DNA of 64,000 bases from Actinospica robiniae DSM 44927 (GTDB lineage Bacteria; Actinomycetota; Actinomycetes; Streptomycetales; Catenulisporaceae). The notes beneath the pieces were generated by a model, which had not been told where the DNA came from, searched no databases, and worked only from the letters and a program-made list of their open reading frames with translations. A program made the translations under genes and the position numbers. Of this stretch, positions 1 through 8,988 are shown one piece after another; position 1 is the stretch's first letter; every line of letters begins with the position of its first letter. The stretch covers positions 5,164,154 through 5,228,153 of the forward strand of contig NZ_KI632511.1 of assembly GCF_000504285.1 (NCBI RefSeq), in the 5' to 3' direction.

Positions 1-13
1 TGTAAGCGTTCCG

Positions 14-688
14 ATGGATGCTTTGCTCGCGAACCCGGGTTGCACCGAGCGGACCCGGGTTCGCCGCCTCCCCGAACACGCCGTGCGGGATCGCAGCGCG
101 CTGCATCAACTGCTGGACGCCGCGCTGGTCGGCCACCTCGCCGCGGCCGACGAGACGGGCCAGCCGTACGTGTTGCCCGTCGCGTACGCCCGCTCGGGCG
201 AATCGGTGCTCTTCCACGGCTCGAGCGCGAGCCGGCTCTTCCGGCTCTGCGCGGCCGGAGTGCCGGTGTGCTTCACCGTCACCGAGCTCGACGGGCTCGT
301 CCTAGCCCGCTCGGCCTTCGAGTCGTCGATGAACTACCGCAGCGCGATGGTGCTCGGCCACTGCACCGTTCTGCACGGCCGGACCAAGGAACTGGGGCTG
401 CGTCAGATCGGCGAGCACCTCATGCCCGGCCGCTGGGAGGAGATCCGCGCGCCTTCGGCCCAGGAGCTCAAGGCCACCGCAGTGCTCGAACTCCCGCTGG
501 ACGAGTGCTCGCTGAAGGTCTCCGACGGCGGTCCGACCGACGACTCGGCGGACCTCGCGCTTCCGGTCTGGGCGGGCCGGCTGCCGCTGGTACGGCAGTG
601 GGGCGAGCCCGTGCCGGCCGACGACCTCGCCCCCGAGCACGCCCGCATACCCGAGTACATCGACCGCTGGCGACAGCGGATCAGCTAA
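14..688 (+). CDS. PPOX-family FMN-binding split-barrel protein
   Basis: 224 aa, the size and layout of the pyridoxamine 5'-phosphate oxidase (PPOX) superfamily, Nim-like branch: an N-terminal helix (HALHQLLD-like, ALHQLLDAAL), a first strand GHLAAADETGQPYVLPVAY, then a strand reading VLFHGSSASRLF that in this fold contacts the flavin phosphate, and the SMNYRSAMVLG strand. Family members bind FMN or F420/haem and reduce small substrates; the substrate cannot be told from sequence. The ATG at 14 fits the domain start; its ribosome site is at the window edge and weak. The oxidoreductase gene follows after only 9 bases, so the two are probably one operon and may share a redox role (inference). 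Cytoplasmic, no signal peptide. Confidence 0.85.
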   Translation: MDALLANPGCTERTRVRRLPEHAVRDRSALHQLLDAALVGHLAAADETGQPYVLPVAYARSGESVLFHGSSASRLFRLCAAGVPVCFTVTELDGLVLARSAFESSMNYRSAMVLGHCTVLHGRTKELGLRQIGEHLMPGRWEEIRAPSAQELKATAVLELPLDECSLKVSDGGPTDDSADLALPVWAGRLPLVRQWGEPVPADDLAPEHARIPEYIDRWRQRIS

Positions 689-697
689 GGAACGTTC

Positions 698-2068
698 GTG
701 ACCGCGCCGAGCTTCTGGCATGACTCCCTGCCCGACCCCGTCGTCGTACGCCCCCGTCTGCCCGGCTCCCGCGAGGCCGACGTCGCCATCGTCGGTGCCG
801 GGTACACCGGCCTGTGGACGGCGTACTACCTGAAGAAGGCCGACCCGTCCCTGCGGGTCGTCGTCCTCGAAGCGCAGTACGCGGGCTTCGGCGCCTCCGG
901 CCGCAACGGCGGCTGGTGCTCGGCGCTGTTCCCGTCCAGCCTGGGCAAAGTGGCGAAGGTCGCCGGGTCCAAGCAGGCGGCGATCAACCTGCAGCGCGCA
1001 CTCAACGGCGCGGTGGACGAGGTCGGCGCTGTGGCCGCAGCCGAGGGCATCGACTGCCACTTCGGCAAGGGCGGCACGGTCATCCTCGCCCGCAGCGCGG
1101 TCCAGCTCGAGCGTGCGCGCGAGGAGATCGCCGAGTTCCGCGAGTTCGGCTTCGGCGAAGACGACCACCGGCTGCTCACGGCCGAGGAGGCACGCGCCGA
1201 ACTCAACGCCACCAACGTGCTCGGCGGCACGTATACCCCGCACTGCGCGGCCATCCAGCCGGCGCTGCTCGCGCGCGGCCTGGCCGACGTGGTCGAGCGG
1301 ATGGGTGTGGAGATCTACGAGCAGACCCCGGTGACCTCGATCGGGAACGGCGAGGCGCGCACGCCGCACGGCTCGGTGAAGGCCGAGACCGTGGTGCGGG
1401 CGACCGAGGGCTACACGACGAGCATCGGCGGCTTCAAGCGCGACCTGGCTCCGGTCTACTCGCTCATGCTGGCCACCGAACCGCTGCCGGAGCACACCTG
1501 GGCCGAGATCGGGCTGAACCGACGGCAGACGTTCTCCGACGGTCGCCATCTGATCATCTACGGGCAGCGCACCGCCGACGGCCGGCTGGCGTTCGGCGGA
1601 CGTGGCGCGCCCTACCACTTCGGCTCCTCGATCAAGCCGGAGTACGACCGCGAGCCGCGGGTGCACGCGGAGCTCAAGCGCGTACTGACCGAGCTGTTCC
1701 CGGTGCTCAGCGACGTCAAGGTCACCCACACGTGGGGCGGAGCGTTGGGAGTGCCGCGGGACTGGTTCGCCTCGGTGGGCCTGGACCGCACGGCCAAGCT
1801 GGCCTGGGCCGGCGGCTACGTCGGCGACGGCGTGGGCGCGACCAACCTGGCCGGGCGCACGCTGGCCGACCTGATCCGGGGTCAGCACACCGACCTCACC
1901 GCCCTGCCCTGGGTCGGTCACCGTTCACCCAAATGGGAGATCGAGCCGTTGCGCTGGATCGGCGCGAACCTCGGCCTGCGGGTGATGGACGGCGCCGACG
2001 CCGAGGAGGCCCGCACCGGCCGCCCCTCCCGCCGGGCCCGGATCTTCGGGCGCTTCCTGGGTGCCTGA
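698..2068 (+). CDS. FAD-dependent oxidoreductase, DAO family
   Basis: 456 aa. The N-terminus carries the dinucleotide-binding fold: GAGYTG at residues 33-38 and an acidic residue at the end of strand 2 (E58). The motif ASGRNGGW at 66-73 is typical of gamma-glutamylputrescine oxidase-like members of the D-amino-acid oxidase (DAO) family. The C-terminus has the second FAD contact, AGGYVGDGVGATNLAG. Likely reaction: oxidative deamination of an amine or amino acid with FAD; the substrate is unknown. GTG start at 698 with AGGAA 5-6 bases upstream, 9 bases after the PPOX gene. Length is normal for the family (430-470 aa). Confidence 0.9.
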   Translation: MTAPSFWHDSLPDPVVVRPRLPGSREADVAIVGAGYTGLWTAYYLKKADPSLRVVVLEAQYAGFGASGRNGGWCSALFPSSLGKVAKVAGSKQAAINLQRALNGAVDEVGAVAAAEGIDCHFGKGGTVILARSAVQLERAREEIAEFREFGFGEDDHRLLTAEEARAELNATNVLGGTYTPHCAAIQPALLARGLADVVERMGVEIYEQTPVTSIGNGEARTPHGSVKAETVVRATEGYTTSIGGFKRDLAPVYSLMLATEPLPEHTWAEIGLNRRQTFSDGRHLIIYGQRTADGRLAFGGRGAPYHFGSSIKPEYDREPRVHAELKRVLTELFPVLSDVKVTHTWGGALGVPRDWFASVGLDRTAKLAWAGGYVGDGVGATNLAGRTLADLIRGQHTDLTALPWVGHRSPKWEIEPLRWIGANLGLRVMDGADAEEARTGRPSRRARIFGRFLGA

Positions 2069-2201
2069 ACCGGCGCCGCGCTCGCCGGTCGCGGTGTCCG
2101 GCACGGCCGGGCGCAGCCCAGCCAGGCGCACCATCATCAGATCGGACGAATCTCGCCCGGTTTGGGTGGATTAACCCGGTGCCCCTGGGCAGAGTCGAGG
2201 A

Positions 2202-2966
2202 GTGAGCCTACCCTCGGACAATCCCATTCTGAACGCCGCCGGCCTGACCTATCCGGCTGACGGCTCGGTGCTGCGTGGGGCCGGTCTCGCGGTCGGCGAG
2301 AGAGAGGCCGTGGCCGTGCTCGGCGAAGCCGGCTCGGGCAAATCCACCCTGCTGGCCGTGCTCTCCGGGCTGATCGACCCGGCCGCGGGCACGCTGTGGG
2401 CCAACGGCCGTCCGCTGCACGCGATGGAGCCCGAGCAGCGGATCGAGGTGTTCCGGCGGCAGTTCGGGGTGCTGCCGCAGGACTGCCGGATACTGCCCGA
2501 GCTGACCGTGGCCGAGAACGTGGCGCTGCCGCTGCGCCTGGCCGGGATGAGCGCGGCGCACGCGGTCGAGCGGTCCCGGATCTGGCTCGAGCGGTTCGAG
2601 ATAGAGCGCCATGCCCCGCGCCGTGCCGCGACGCTCACCGCGCCGGTGCTCCGCCGCGCGGCGTTGGCCCGCGCGCTGGTCAACGACCCGCTCGTGCTGC
2701 TCGCGGACGAGCCGCTGGCCGGGCTGGCCGCGCAGACGGCCGAGTCCACCGCCCGGATCCTGCGCTCGATCGCGGTCTCGCACGGCACCGCGGTGGTCGT
2801 CTTCACCCGGGATCCGATGACGGCGGCGTACTTCAACCGCACCATCCGGCTGGCCGACGGCCGGACCGACGTGCAGCCCGCGGGGCCGCGTCCCGCCGCC
2901 GTGCCGGTGCTCTCCGGCGCCGAGGCGAGCCGCGCCGCCAGAGCGACCGCGGGAGGACATCGATGA
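2202..2966 (+). CDS. ABC transporter-like ATPase with degenerate signature motif
   Basis: 254 aa, LolD/MacB/FtsE-sized. Walker A is intact (GEAGSGKS, residues 41-48), as are the Q-loop (Q93 in VLPQD) and Walker B (LVLLADE, 164-170). The LSGGQ signature is absent: the site reads LTAPVLRRAALARAL, so the two glycines and the glutamine are lost. The switch histidine is replaced by arginine (FTRD, R203). Such an ATPase would be expected to hydrolyse ATP poorly or to need a partner that supplies the missing site. Its stop codon overlaps the ATG of the next gene (ATGA), so they are translationally coupled. The GTG at 2202 has GAGGA almost touching it, so the start is only moderately certain. Confidence 0.82.
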   Translation: MSLPSDNPILNAAGLTYPADGSVLRGAGLAVGEREAVAVLGEAGSGKSTLLAVLSGLIDPAAGTLWANGRPLHAMEPEQRIEVFRRQFGVLPQDCRILPELTVAENVALPLRLAGMSAAHAVERSRIWLERFEIERHAPRRAATLTAPVLRRAALARALVNDPLVLLADEPLAGLAAQTAESTARILRSIAVSHGTAVVVFTRDPMTAAYFNRTIRLADGRTDVQPAGPRPAAVPVLSGAEASRAARATAGGHR

Positions 2967-3598
2967 AAGAGGCCGCGGGCGCGGAGGAATCCTTCGAGGG
3001 CGGCAGCCCGACCGACAGCCGGCTGTCCGTGCTGGCCTGGCTCGCTTGGCGCTTCCTGCCGCCGCTCGACCGCGGCGACTGGCGCACGCTCATCCGGGTC
3101 GGCGGGGCGTGTGCGTACCTGGCGATGCCGCTGACCATCGCGCTGGCCGACGCCGGCCTGCCCGCGATCACCGCGACCAGCCTGCTGTGTCTGTCCGTCC
3201 CCGGGCTGCCGCTGTTGTGGCGCAACGCGATCCAGCTCGGGGATCGGCGGCGCGGCACCGCCCTGGCGCTGCGTCAGGTGCGGCTGAGCCGGCAGGCGGC
3301 TGCGATGACCTCGCTGAGCCGTCAGTTGGCTTATCCGCTCATCGGCGCGGCCTTGGGGGTGCTGCTCATCCTGATACTGCACGGCCCGCTGAGCACGATC
3401 CTGCCGGGCACGGCTCCGCTCGCCGTGGCGATCAAGTCGTCCTCGGCCGGCTGGGCGTATGCGGCGCCGCTCGCCGCGCTGCTGCTGGTCGCGCTGACCG
3501 CGCTGCTCAGCAGCGAGGCGGGAAAGACAGTGGGGCTGTGGCTCGGACGGATGCTCAGCCGGCTCGACCGGCGCGGAGCAGAGCCACAGCCTCAGTGA
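2963..3598 (+). CDS. Membrane partner of the degenerate ABC ATPase
   Basis: 211 aa with about four predicted membrane helices (near residues 44-62, 68-86, 122-139 and 164-182) and a charged loop at 92-110. The helix pattern recalls one half of an FtsX/MacB-type permease, but I recognise no diagnostic motif. ATGA overlap with the preceding ATPase gene and a GGGAGG site support the start. The 3' end overlaps the convergent HAD hydrolase gene by 44 bases. Function unknown; the pairing suggests a small ABC-type complex acting on membrane or envelope components (inference). Confidence 0.7.
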   Translation: MKEAAGAEESFEGGSPTDSRLSVLAWLAWRFLPPLDRGDWRTLIRVGGACAYLAMPLTIALADAGLPAITATSLLCLSVPGLPLLWRNAIQLGDRRRGTALALRQVRLSRQAAAMTSLSRQLAYPLIGAALGVLLILILHGPLSTILPGTAPLAVAIKSSSAGWAYAAPLAALLLVALTALLSSEAGKTVGLWLGRMLSRLDRRGAEPQPQ

Positions 3599-4265
3599 GC
3601 GTGTCCACGATCGGCAAACCGAGCTTGGCCGCCTCGAGGTTGGTGCGGCTGGAGGAGCCGCCGGTGTAGAGCACCGCCGTCGCGCCGACCTCGAGCGCGG
3701 CCAGCGCGTCGTCCACACAGTCGCCGACGAGGGCGACCTGACCGACCGACAGGCCCGGATCGAGGTCCTGAAGACGCGTCAGGTGAGCGGTGAGGTACTT
3801 GGCCTTCGTCCCGTAGTCCCGGGCGGCGGGCCGGCCGTCCACTCGGTTGAGCCGGGCGCCGAGGCCCAGCGAGTCGACCAGCGGGACGAGCTTGTCGTGG
3901 TCGTACATCGACAGCAGCGACTGGCCCTGCGGCGCCCAGCTGTCCATCGCGACCAGCGCGTCCACCGTCAGCCCGCAGGTTCCGATGCCGTCCGCGTACG
4001 TCTGGGCGAACGCGCTGTCTATCAGCTCCCACTCCGCCGCCGAGTACGGCCGGCCGGACAACGAGAAGTAGAACTCCTGCAACGGCCGCCGGTACAGGTC
4101 GCGGTAGTGCTCCTCATCCATCAGCGCGCAGCCCACCGCCCGCAGCGAGGCGTTCGTGGCCGCCGTGACCAGGCGCTGGTCGTCGAACAGGGTCCCGTTC
4201 CAGTCCCAGACCACGTGCCTGATCTGCGCGCCGTCGATCATCGCCGGCTCCATGTCGATGGCCAT
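3555..4265 (-). CDS. HAD-superfamily hydrolase
   Basis: 236 aa. HAD motif I is DWNGT at residues 21-25; the second Asp of the usual DxDGT is Asn here, as in the common actinobacterial VVWDWNGTL subgroup. Motif IV is VALVGDCVDDALAALEVG, supplying the Mg-binding aspartates. Predicted phosphatase or phosphoglycolate phosphatase-like enzyme; substrate unknown. ATG at 4265 has GGAGGGG 6 bases upstream and lies 13 bases after the rlmN stop, so it is probably co-transcribed with rlmN. Its 3' end overlaps the convergent membrane-protein gene by 44 bases. Confidence 0.85.
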   Translation of the reverse strand: MAIDMEPAMIDGAQIRHVVWDWNGTLFDDQRLVTAATNASLRAVGCALMDEEHYRDLYRRPLQEFYFSLSGRPYSAAEWELIDSAFAQTYADGIGTCGLTVDALVAMDSWAPQGQSLLSMYDHDKLVPLVDSLGLGARLNRVDGRPAARDYGTKAKYLTAHLTRLQDLDPGLSVGQVALVGDCVDDALAALEVGATAVLYTGGSSSRTNLEAAKLGLPIVDTLTEAVALLRAGRAG

Positions 4266-4278
4266 CGCGACCCCTCCC

Positions 4279-5391
4279 TCAGTCCTCGTGCGCGGCGAGC
4301 TGGCCGCAGGCTCCGTCGATCTCGCGGCCGCGGGTGTCCCGCACCGTCACCGGGACACCGTGCGCCTGCAGCGTGCGGACGAACGCGGCCTCGTCCTCCG
4401 GACGGGAGGCGGTCCACTTCGAGCCGGGGGTCGGGTTCAGCGGGATCAGGTTGACGTGCGCCAGCTTGCCCTTGAGCCGCTTGCCGAGCAGGTCGGCCCG
4501 CCACGCCTGGTCGTTCACGTCCTTGATCAGGGCGTACTCGATGGAGACGCGGCGGCCGGTCTGCGCGGCGTAATCCCACGCGGCCCCCAGCACCTCCCCC
4601 ACCTGCCAGCGCGTGTTGACCGGCACGAGCTCGTCGCGCAGCTCGTCGTCCGGGGCGTGCAGCGAGACGGCGAGGGTGACGTTGAGCCTCTCCTCGATCA
4701 GCTTCTCGATCGCCGGCACCAGGCCCACCGTCGAGACGGTGATGTGGCGTTGTGAGAGGCCCAGCCCCTCGGGCGCGGGCTCGACCAGCCGCCGCACCGC
4801 CGCGATCACGGCCTTGTAGTTCGCCAGCGGCTCGCCCATGCCCATGAACACGACGTTCGAGATCCGCCCCGGCCCGCCCGGCACCTCGCCGCGGGCCAGC
4901 GTCCGGGCGCCCGCCACGACCTGCTCCACGATCTCGGCCGTGGACATGTTGCGGGTCAGCCCCGCCTGCCCGGTCGCGCAGAACGGGCAGTTCATGCCGC
5001 AGCCGGCCTGCGAGGAGACGCACATCGTGGCGCGGTCCGGGTAGCGCATCAGCACCGACTCGACGAGCGCGCCGTCGTGCAGCTTCCACAGCGTCTTGCG
5101 GGTGGTGCCCTGGTCCGCGGTCAGCTCGCGCACCGCCGTGAGCAGCGGCGGAAGCATCGCCGCACGCAGCTGCTCGCGTTGGGCGGCCGGGATGTCGGTC
5201 CAGCCCTGCGGGTCGTCCTCGAGCCGGTCGAAGTAGTGCTTGGAGAGCTGCGCGGCACGGAAGCCCGGCAGGCCGGCGTCGGACAGGGCCTGCTTGCGTT
5301 CGATCAGGGTCAGGTCCGCGAGGTGGCGCGGGGGCTTGCCGCGACGCGGCGCCTCGAAGACCAGTTCACCGGGCTTTTGTGCGGAACTCAT
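4279..5391 (-). CDS. rlmN: 23S rRNA/tRNA adenine-C2 methyltransferase RlmN
   Basis: 370 aa radical-SAM enzyme that methylates C2 of A2503 in 23S rRNA and A37 of some tRNAs. The 4Fe-4S ligands are C131, C135 and C138 (CGMNCPFC). The mC-forming cysteine is in the C-terminal motif [11 protein letters not shown] (about C362), and the second catalytic cysteine region is SSQAGC. The GMGEP motif for SAM binding ([13 protein letters not shown]) is present. Full length. It sits downstream of cdsA with a 72-base gap, as in Streptomyces. Confidence 0.97.
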   Translation of the reverse strand: MSSAQKPGELVFEAPRRGKPPRHLADLTLIERKQALSDAGLPGFRAAQLSKHYFDRLEDDPQGWTDIPAAQREQLRAAMLPPLLTAVRELTADQGTTRKTLWKLHDGALVESVLMRYPDRATMCVSSQAGCGMNCPFCATGQAGLTRNMSTAEIVEQVVAGARTLARGEVPGGPGRISNVVFMGMGEPLANYKAVIAAVRRLVEPAPEGLGLSQRHITVSTVGLVPAIEKLIEERLNVTLAVSLHAPDDELRDELVPVNTRWQVGEVLGAAWDYAAQTGRRVSIEYALIKDVNDQAWRADLLGKRLKGKLAHVNLIPLNPTPGSKWTASRPEDEAAFVRTLQAHGVPVTVRDTRGREIDGACGQLAAHED

Positions 5392-5463
5392 CCCACTATT
5401 GTCCCATCCCGCACGGACAGCTCGGTCCGCGTCGCCGAGCGGCCGCTCGGCGCGGCACGGGGC

Positions 5464-6336
5464 TCAGTGCTTGAGGAAGAGCTGCAGCAGCAGGTAGACG
5501 ACCGGAGCGGTGGGCAGCAGCGAGTCCAGCCGGTCCATGATCCCGCCGTGCCCCGGCAGCAGCCGGCCCATGTCCTTGATGCCCAGGTCGCGCTTGATCA
5601 TGGACTCGCACAGGTCGCCGAGTGTGGCGCTGGCCACCACCGCGACGCCGAGCACCGCGCCCTGCCAGGGCTTGCCGTGCAGCACGAAATCCATCCACAG
5701 GGCGCCGGCCACCGCGGCCGTGACGACCGAGCCGGCCAGCCCCTCCCAGGACTTCTTCGGTGAGATCCTCGGCGCCATCGGGTGCCGCCCGAACAGCACC
5801 CCGGCCGCGTACCCGCCGGTGTCGTTGCACACCACCAGCAGCAGGAACAGCAGGACCTTCTCGGCCCCCTTGTCCTGCGCCGTCAGCAGCATCGCGAAGG
5901 CCGCCAGGAACGGCACGTACACGACGGCGAACAGGCCGGCCGTGGCGTCGCGCAGATACCCCTCGGCGCCGTCGGCCAGCCGCCAGACCAGCACGGCCAC
6001 CACGGTCAGTCCGAGCACCGCGGTCTGCGCGCCCTCTCCCGCGAAGTACGCCGAGGCCAGGATGCCGAGCCCGCCCGCCGTGACCGGGATCAGCGGGACC
6101 GAGACGCCGCGCTCCTTGAGCGCCACGCTCAACTCGTGCAGCGCCACCACCACGGCGAGCGCCACCACGCCCAGGAAGGCGACCTTGACCACCAGCAGAG
6201 AGGCGATGATGACCGCGCCGAGGCCCACGCCGACGCCGATGGCGGCGGGCAGGTTGCGACCGGCCTTGCCCGTGGCCTTCGGCTCCGCCACGGGCTGCTC
6301 CCTCCGCTTGACCGCGCTCGTCATCTGCCCGCTCAC
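5464..6336 (-). CDS. cdsA: Phosphatidate cytidylyltransferase CdsA
   Basis: About 290 aa, polytopic. It makes CDP-diacylglycerol from phosphatidic acid and CTP, the branch point of phospholipid synthesis. The C-terminal signature is complete: SMIKRDLGIKDMGRLLPGHG followed by GIMDRLDS. Seven to eight membrane helices are visible. A GTG at 6336 lies 5 bases after GGAGG; an ATG at 6324 and a GTG at 6348 are alternatives. The first about 30 residues are basic and cytoplasmic. The gene lies between frr and rlmN, the standard actinobacterial order. Confidence 0.95.
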   Translation of the reverse strand: MSGQMTSAVKRREQPVAEPKATGKAGRNLPAAIGVGVGLGAVIIASLLVVKVAFLGVVALAVVVALHELSVALKERGVSVPLIPVTAGGLGILASAYFAGEGAQTAVLGLTVVAVLVWRLADGAEGYLRDATAGLFAVVYVPFLAAFAMLLTAQDKGAEKVLLFLLLVVCNDTGGYAAGVLFGRHPMAPRISPKKSWEGLAGSVVTAAVAGALWMDFVLHGKPWQGAVLGVAVVASATLGDLCESMIKRDLGIKDMGRLLPGHGGIMDRLDSLLPTAPVVYLLLQLFLKH

Positions 6337-6484
6337 CTTTTCCTCCACAGTCCGCGGGCACCGCCCCGGTGATCACGTCACGTCGCCGTCGGAGAGGCTA
6401 CACCCGGACGCGGTGCGCCGTTCCTCCGGCCGAAAGCCTACGTCCGGCGGCCGTCCCGCGCCCGTTCGCGGCGGGCCGAGCGGC

Positions 6485-7042
6485 TCAGACCTCGAGCAGC
6501 TCGTTCTCCTTGTGCTTGAGCGCCTCGTCGATCTGCGCGGTGTGCTTCGCGGTCAGGTCGTCGAGCTCCTTCTCCGCGCGCCGGCCCTCGTCCTCGCCGA
6601 CCTCGCCGTCCTTGACCAGCTTGTCGATGGCCTCCTTGGCGTGCCGGCGGATGTTGCGCACCGAGACCTTCGCGTCCTCGCCCTTGGACTTGGCCAGCTT
6701 GATGTAGTCGCGCCGGCGCTCCTCGGTCAGCTGCGGGAAGACCACGCGGATGATGTTGCCGTCGTTGCTCGGGTTCACGCCCAGGTCGGAGTCGCGGATC
6801 GCCTTCTCGATCGCGGCCAGCGAGGTCTTGTCGTAGGGCGTGATCACCGCCATCCGCGGCTCGGGCGCCTGGATCGAAGCCATCTGCGGGACCGGCGTCA
6901 TCGTGCCGTAGTACTCCACCACGATCTTGTTGAACATCGCCGGGGTGGCGCGTCCGGTGCGGATGCCGGTGAAGTCCTCCTTGGCCACGCTCACGGCCTT
7001 GTCCATCTTCTCCTCGGCCTCGAGGAGGGTCTCGTCGATCAT
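6485..7042 (-). CDS. frr: Ribosome recycling factor
   Basis: 185 aa. With EF-G it splits the post-termination ribosome. Conserved N-terminus [17 protein letters not shown], the [11 protein letters not shown] motif of domain I, and the [16 protein letters not shown] segment are all present. ATG at 7042 follows GGGAG by 5 bases; the GTG at 7045 is less well spaced. pyrH lies 112 bases upstream, tsf and rpsB beyond it, as in most bacteria. Confidence 0.97.
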   Translation of the reverse strand: MIDETLLEAEEKMDKAVSVAKEDFTGIRTGRATPAMFNKIVVEYYGTMTPVPQMASIQAPEPRMAVITPYDKTSLAAIEKAIRDSDLGVNPSNDGNIIRVVFPQLTEERRRDYIKLAKSKGEDAKVSVRNIRRHAKEAIDKLVKDGEVGEDEGRRAEKELDDLTAKHTAQIDEALKHKENELLEV

Positions 7043-7154
7043 CACGGCTCCCTACATCGGTTCGATTACGGCTGTGGGCCACTCGCTCGCGTGCGGCCGC
7101 CTGGTACTGCGCCAGGTGCTCACGCGTGTGCCGGCGGGTACTGCAGGGCTCACG

Positions 7155-7904
7155 CTACTGCGCGTCGGAGCCGTCGACACGGCTCACCAGCGTACCGATC
7201 TTCTCACCGGCGATGGCGCGGCCGATGTTGCCCTCGGTCTCCATGCCGAAGGCGAGCAGCGGCAGCGAGTTGTCGCCGCACAGCGAGACCGCGGCGGCGT
7301 CGATCACCTTCAGCCCGCGGACCAGGAACTCGCGCGGGTCGATCGAGTCGAACCGGTACGCCTCGGGGTTGGTCTTCGGGTCCGAGTCGTAGATGCCGTC
7401 CACGCCCTGCTTCGCGATCAGCACCACCTCGGCGCCGATCTCCAGCGCGCGCTGCGCGGCCGTGGTGTCGGTGGTGAAGAACGGCATGCCGGCGCCGGCG
7501 CCGAAGATCACCACCCGGCCCTTCTCCAGGTGCCGGATCGCCCGCCGCGGGATGTAGGGCTCGGCGACCTGCGCCATCGTGATGGCCGTCTGCACGCGCG
7601 TCTCCACACCCTGCTTCTCCAGGAAGTCCTGCAGAGCCAGGCAGTTCATCACGGTGCCGAGCATGCCCATGTAGTCGCCGCGGGTCTGCTCCATGCCGCG
7701 GTGCTTGAGCTCGGCGCCGCGGAAGAAGTTGCCGCCGCCGACCACGACCGCGATCTGGGTGCCGGTCGCCCAAAGCGCCTCGGCGATCTGGCGGGCGATC
7801 GACTGCACCACGTCCGGGTCGACCCCGACCCGGCCGCCGCCGAACACCTCTCCGGACAGTTTCAGCAGGACCCTCTTATAGGGGGATGGGGTAACTTCCG
7901 GCAC
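7155..7904 (-). CDS. pyrH: UMP kinase
   Basis: 249 aa amino-acid-kinase-fold enzyme that phosphorylates UMP to UDP; hexameric and usually regulated by GTP and UTP. Visible motifs: RVLLKLSGE at the start of the fold, [10 protein letters not shown], and [17 protein letters not shown] near the nucleotide site. GTG at 7904 has AGGAGG 9 bases upstream. A 201-base gap separates it from tsf, long enough for its own promoter. Confidence 0.97.
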   Translation of the reverse strand: MPEVTPSPYKRVLLKLSGEVFGGGRVGVDPDVVQSIARQIAEALWATGTQIAVVVGGGNFFRGAELKHRGMEQTRGDYMGMLGTVMNCLALQDFLEKQGVETRVQTAITMAQVAEPYIPRRAIRHLEKGRVVIFGAGAGMPFFTTDTTAAQRALEIGAEVVLIAKQGVDGIYDSDPKTNPEAYRFDSIDPREFLVRGLKVIDAAAVSLCGDNSLPLLAFGMETEGNIGRAIAGEKIGTLVSRVDGSDAQ

Positions 7905-8105
7905 TGGTATCGACCTCCTGGCGGCGTGCGGGTGCGAGGCGCGCGGCGCGCGCCCGGCGGGGCTTGTGGGGGGCGGAGCCCTGCGGGCTGGGCGGAGCGC
8001 CGGGCCCGCAGGGCCGCGGCGCTCCGGGGAGCCGTTGTGCCGAGGGGCGGCCGGTCGCTCGGCTGGCCAAGTACCAACCTAGCGCCCGACCGCCCCTTCG
8101 GTGGG

Positions 8106-8945
8106 TCAGACTCCGACGCGGAAGCGCGCGAAGGCCTGCAGCGTGACGCCGGCCTCCTCGAGCACCTTCGCCACGGTCTTCTTCGGGTCCTTGGCGAACG
8201 CCTGCTCGACCACGACGTTGTCCTTGAAGAAGCCGTTGACCCGGCCCTCGACGATCTTCGGCAGCGCGGCCTCGGGCTTGCCCTCCTCGCGGGAGGTCTC
8301 CTCGGCCAGCCGGCGCTCGTTCTCCACGACCTCGGCCGGCACGTCCTCGCGCCGCAGGTAGGTCGGGGCGAACGCGGCGATGTGCTGCGCGACGTCCTTC
8401 GCGGTCTCGGCGTCGGCCTTGTCCAGCTGGACCAGCACGCCGACCTGGGCCGGCAGGTCCGGCGAGGTCTTGTGCAGGTAGGCCGCGACGAAGCCGCCCT
8501 CGAAGGTGGCGGTGCGACGCAGCTCGATCTTCTCGCCGAGCGTGGCGTTGGCCTCGTCCACGAACTCCTGCACCGACTTGCCGGTGCTCGGGAACGTGGT
8601 GGCGAGCAGCGCCGGCACCTCGGCCGGGCCGGTGGCCACGGTGTGGGCGAGCAGCTCGGCGGCCACCTGCTGGAACCGGTCGCCCTTGGCGACGAAGTCG
8701 GTCTCGCAGGCCAGCTCGAGCAGGGTGCCCTTGCTGCCGTCGGCCTCGATCTGCGCGGTGACCAGGCCGTTGGTGGCCGAACGGCCCTCGCGCTTGGTCA
8801 CGCCCTTGAGGCCCTTGACCCGCAGGTACTCGACGGCCTTGTCGAAGTCGCCGTCGGTCTCCTCGAGCGCCTTCTTGCAGTCGAGCATCCCGGCCGCGGT
8901 CAGCTCCCGCAGCTTCTTGATGTCGGCGGCGGTGTAGTTCGCCAT
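8106..8945 (-). CDS. tsf: Elongation factor Ts
   Basis: 279 aa nucleotide-exchange factor for EF-Tu. The UBA-like N-terminus (MANYTAADIKKLRELTAAGM then LDCKKALEE) and the core motif LACETDFVAKGD are present. It is full length for actinobacteria. It lies 43 bases after rpsB and is probably transcribed from the rpsB promoter. Confidence 0.97.
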   Translation of the reverse strand: MANYTAADIKKLRELTAAGMLDCKKALEETDGDFDKAVEYLRVKGLKGVTKREGRSATNGLVTAQIEADGSKGTLLELACETDFVAKGDRFQQVAAELLAHTVATGPAEVPALLATTFPSTGKSVQEFVDEANATLGEKIELRRTATFEGGFVAAYLHKTSPDLPAQVGVLVQLDKADAETAKDVAQHIAAFAPTYLRREDVPAEVVENERRLAEETSREEGKPEAALPKIVEGRVNGFFKDNVVVEQAFAKDPKKTVAKVLEEAGVTLQAFARFRVGV

Positions 8946-8988
8946 GATGCGGTTAATCCCCTGTTCTGGCTTGCGCGGGTCGGGAAGG

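Noticed and set aside
302..1921. A 539-residue minus-strand frame opposite the FAD oxidoreductase
   Set aside because: Shadow frame; the + strand oxidoreductase is complete.
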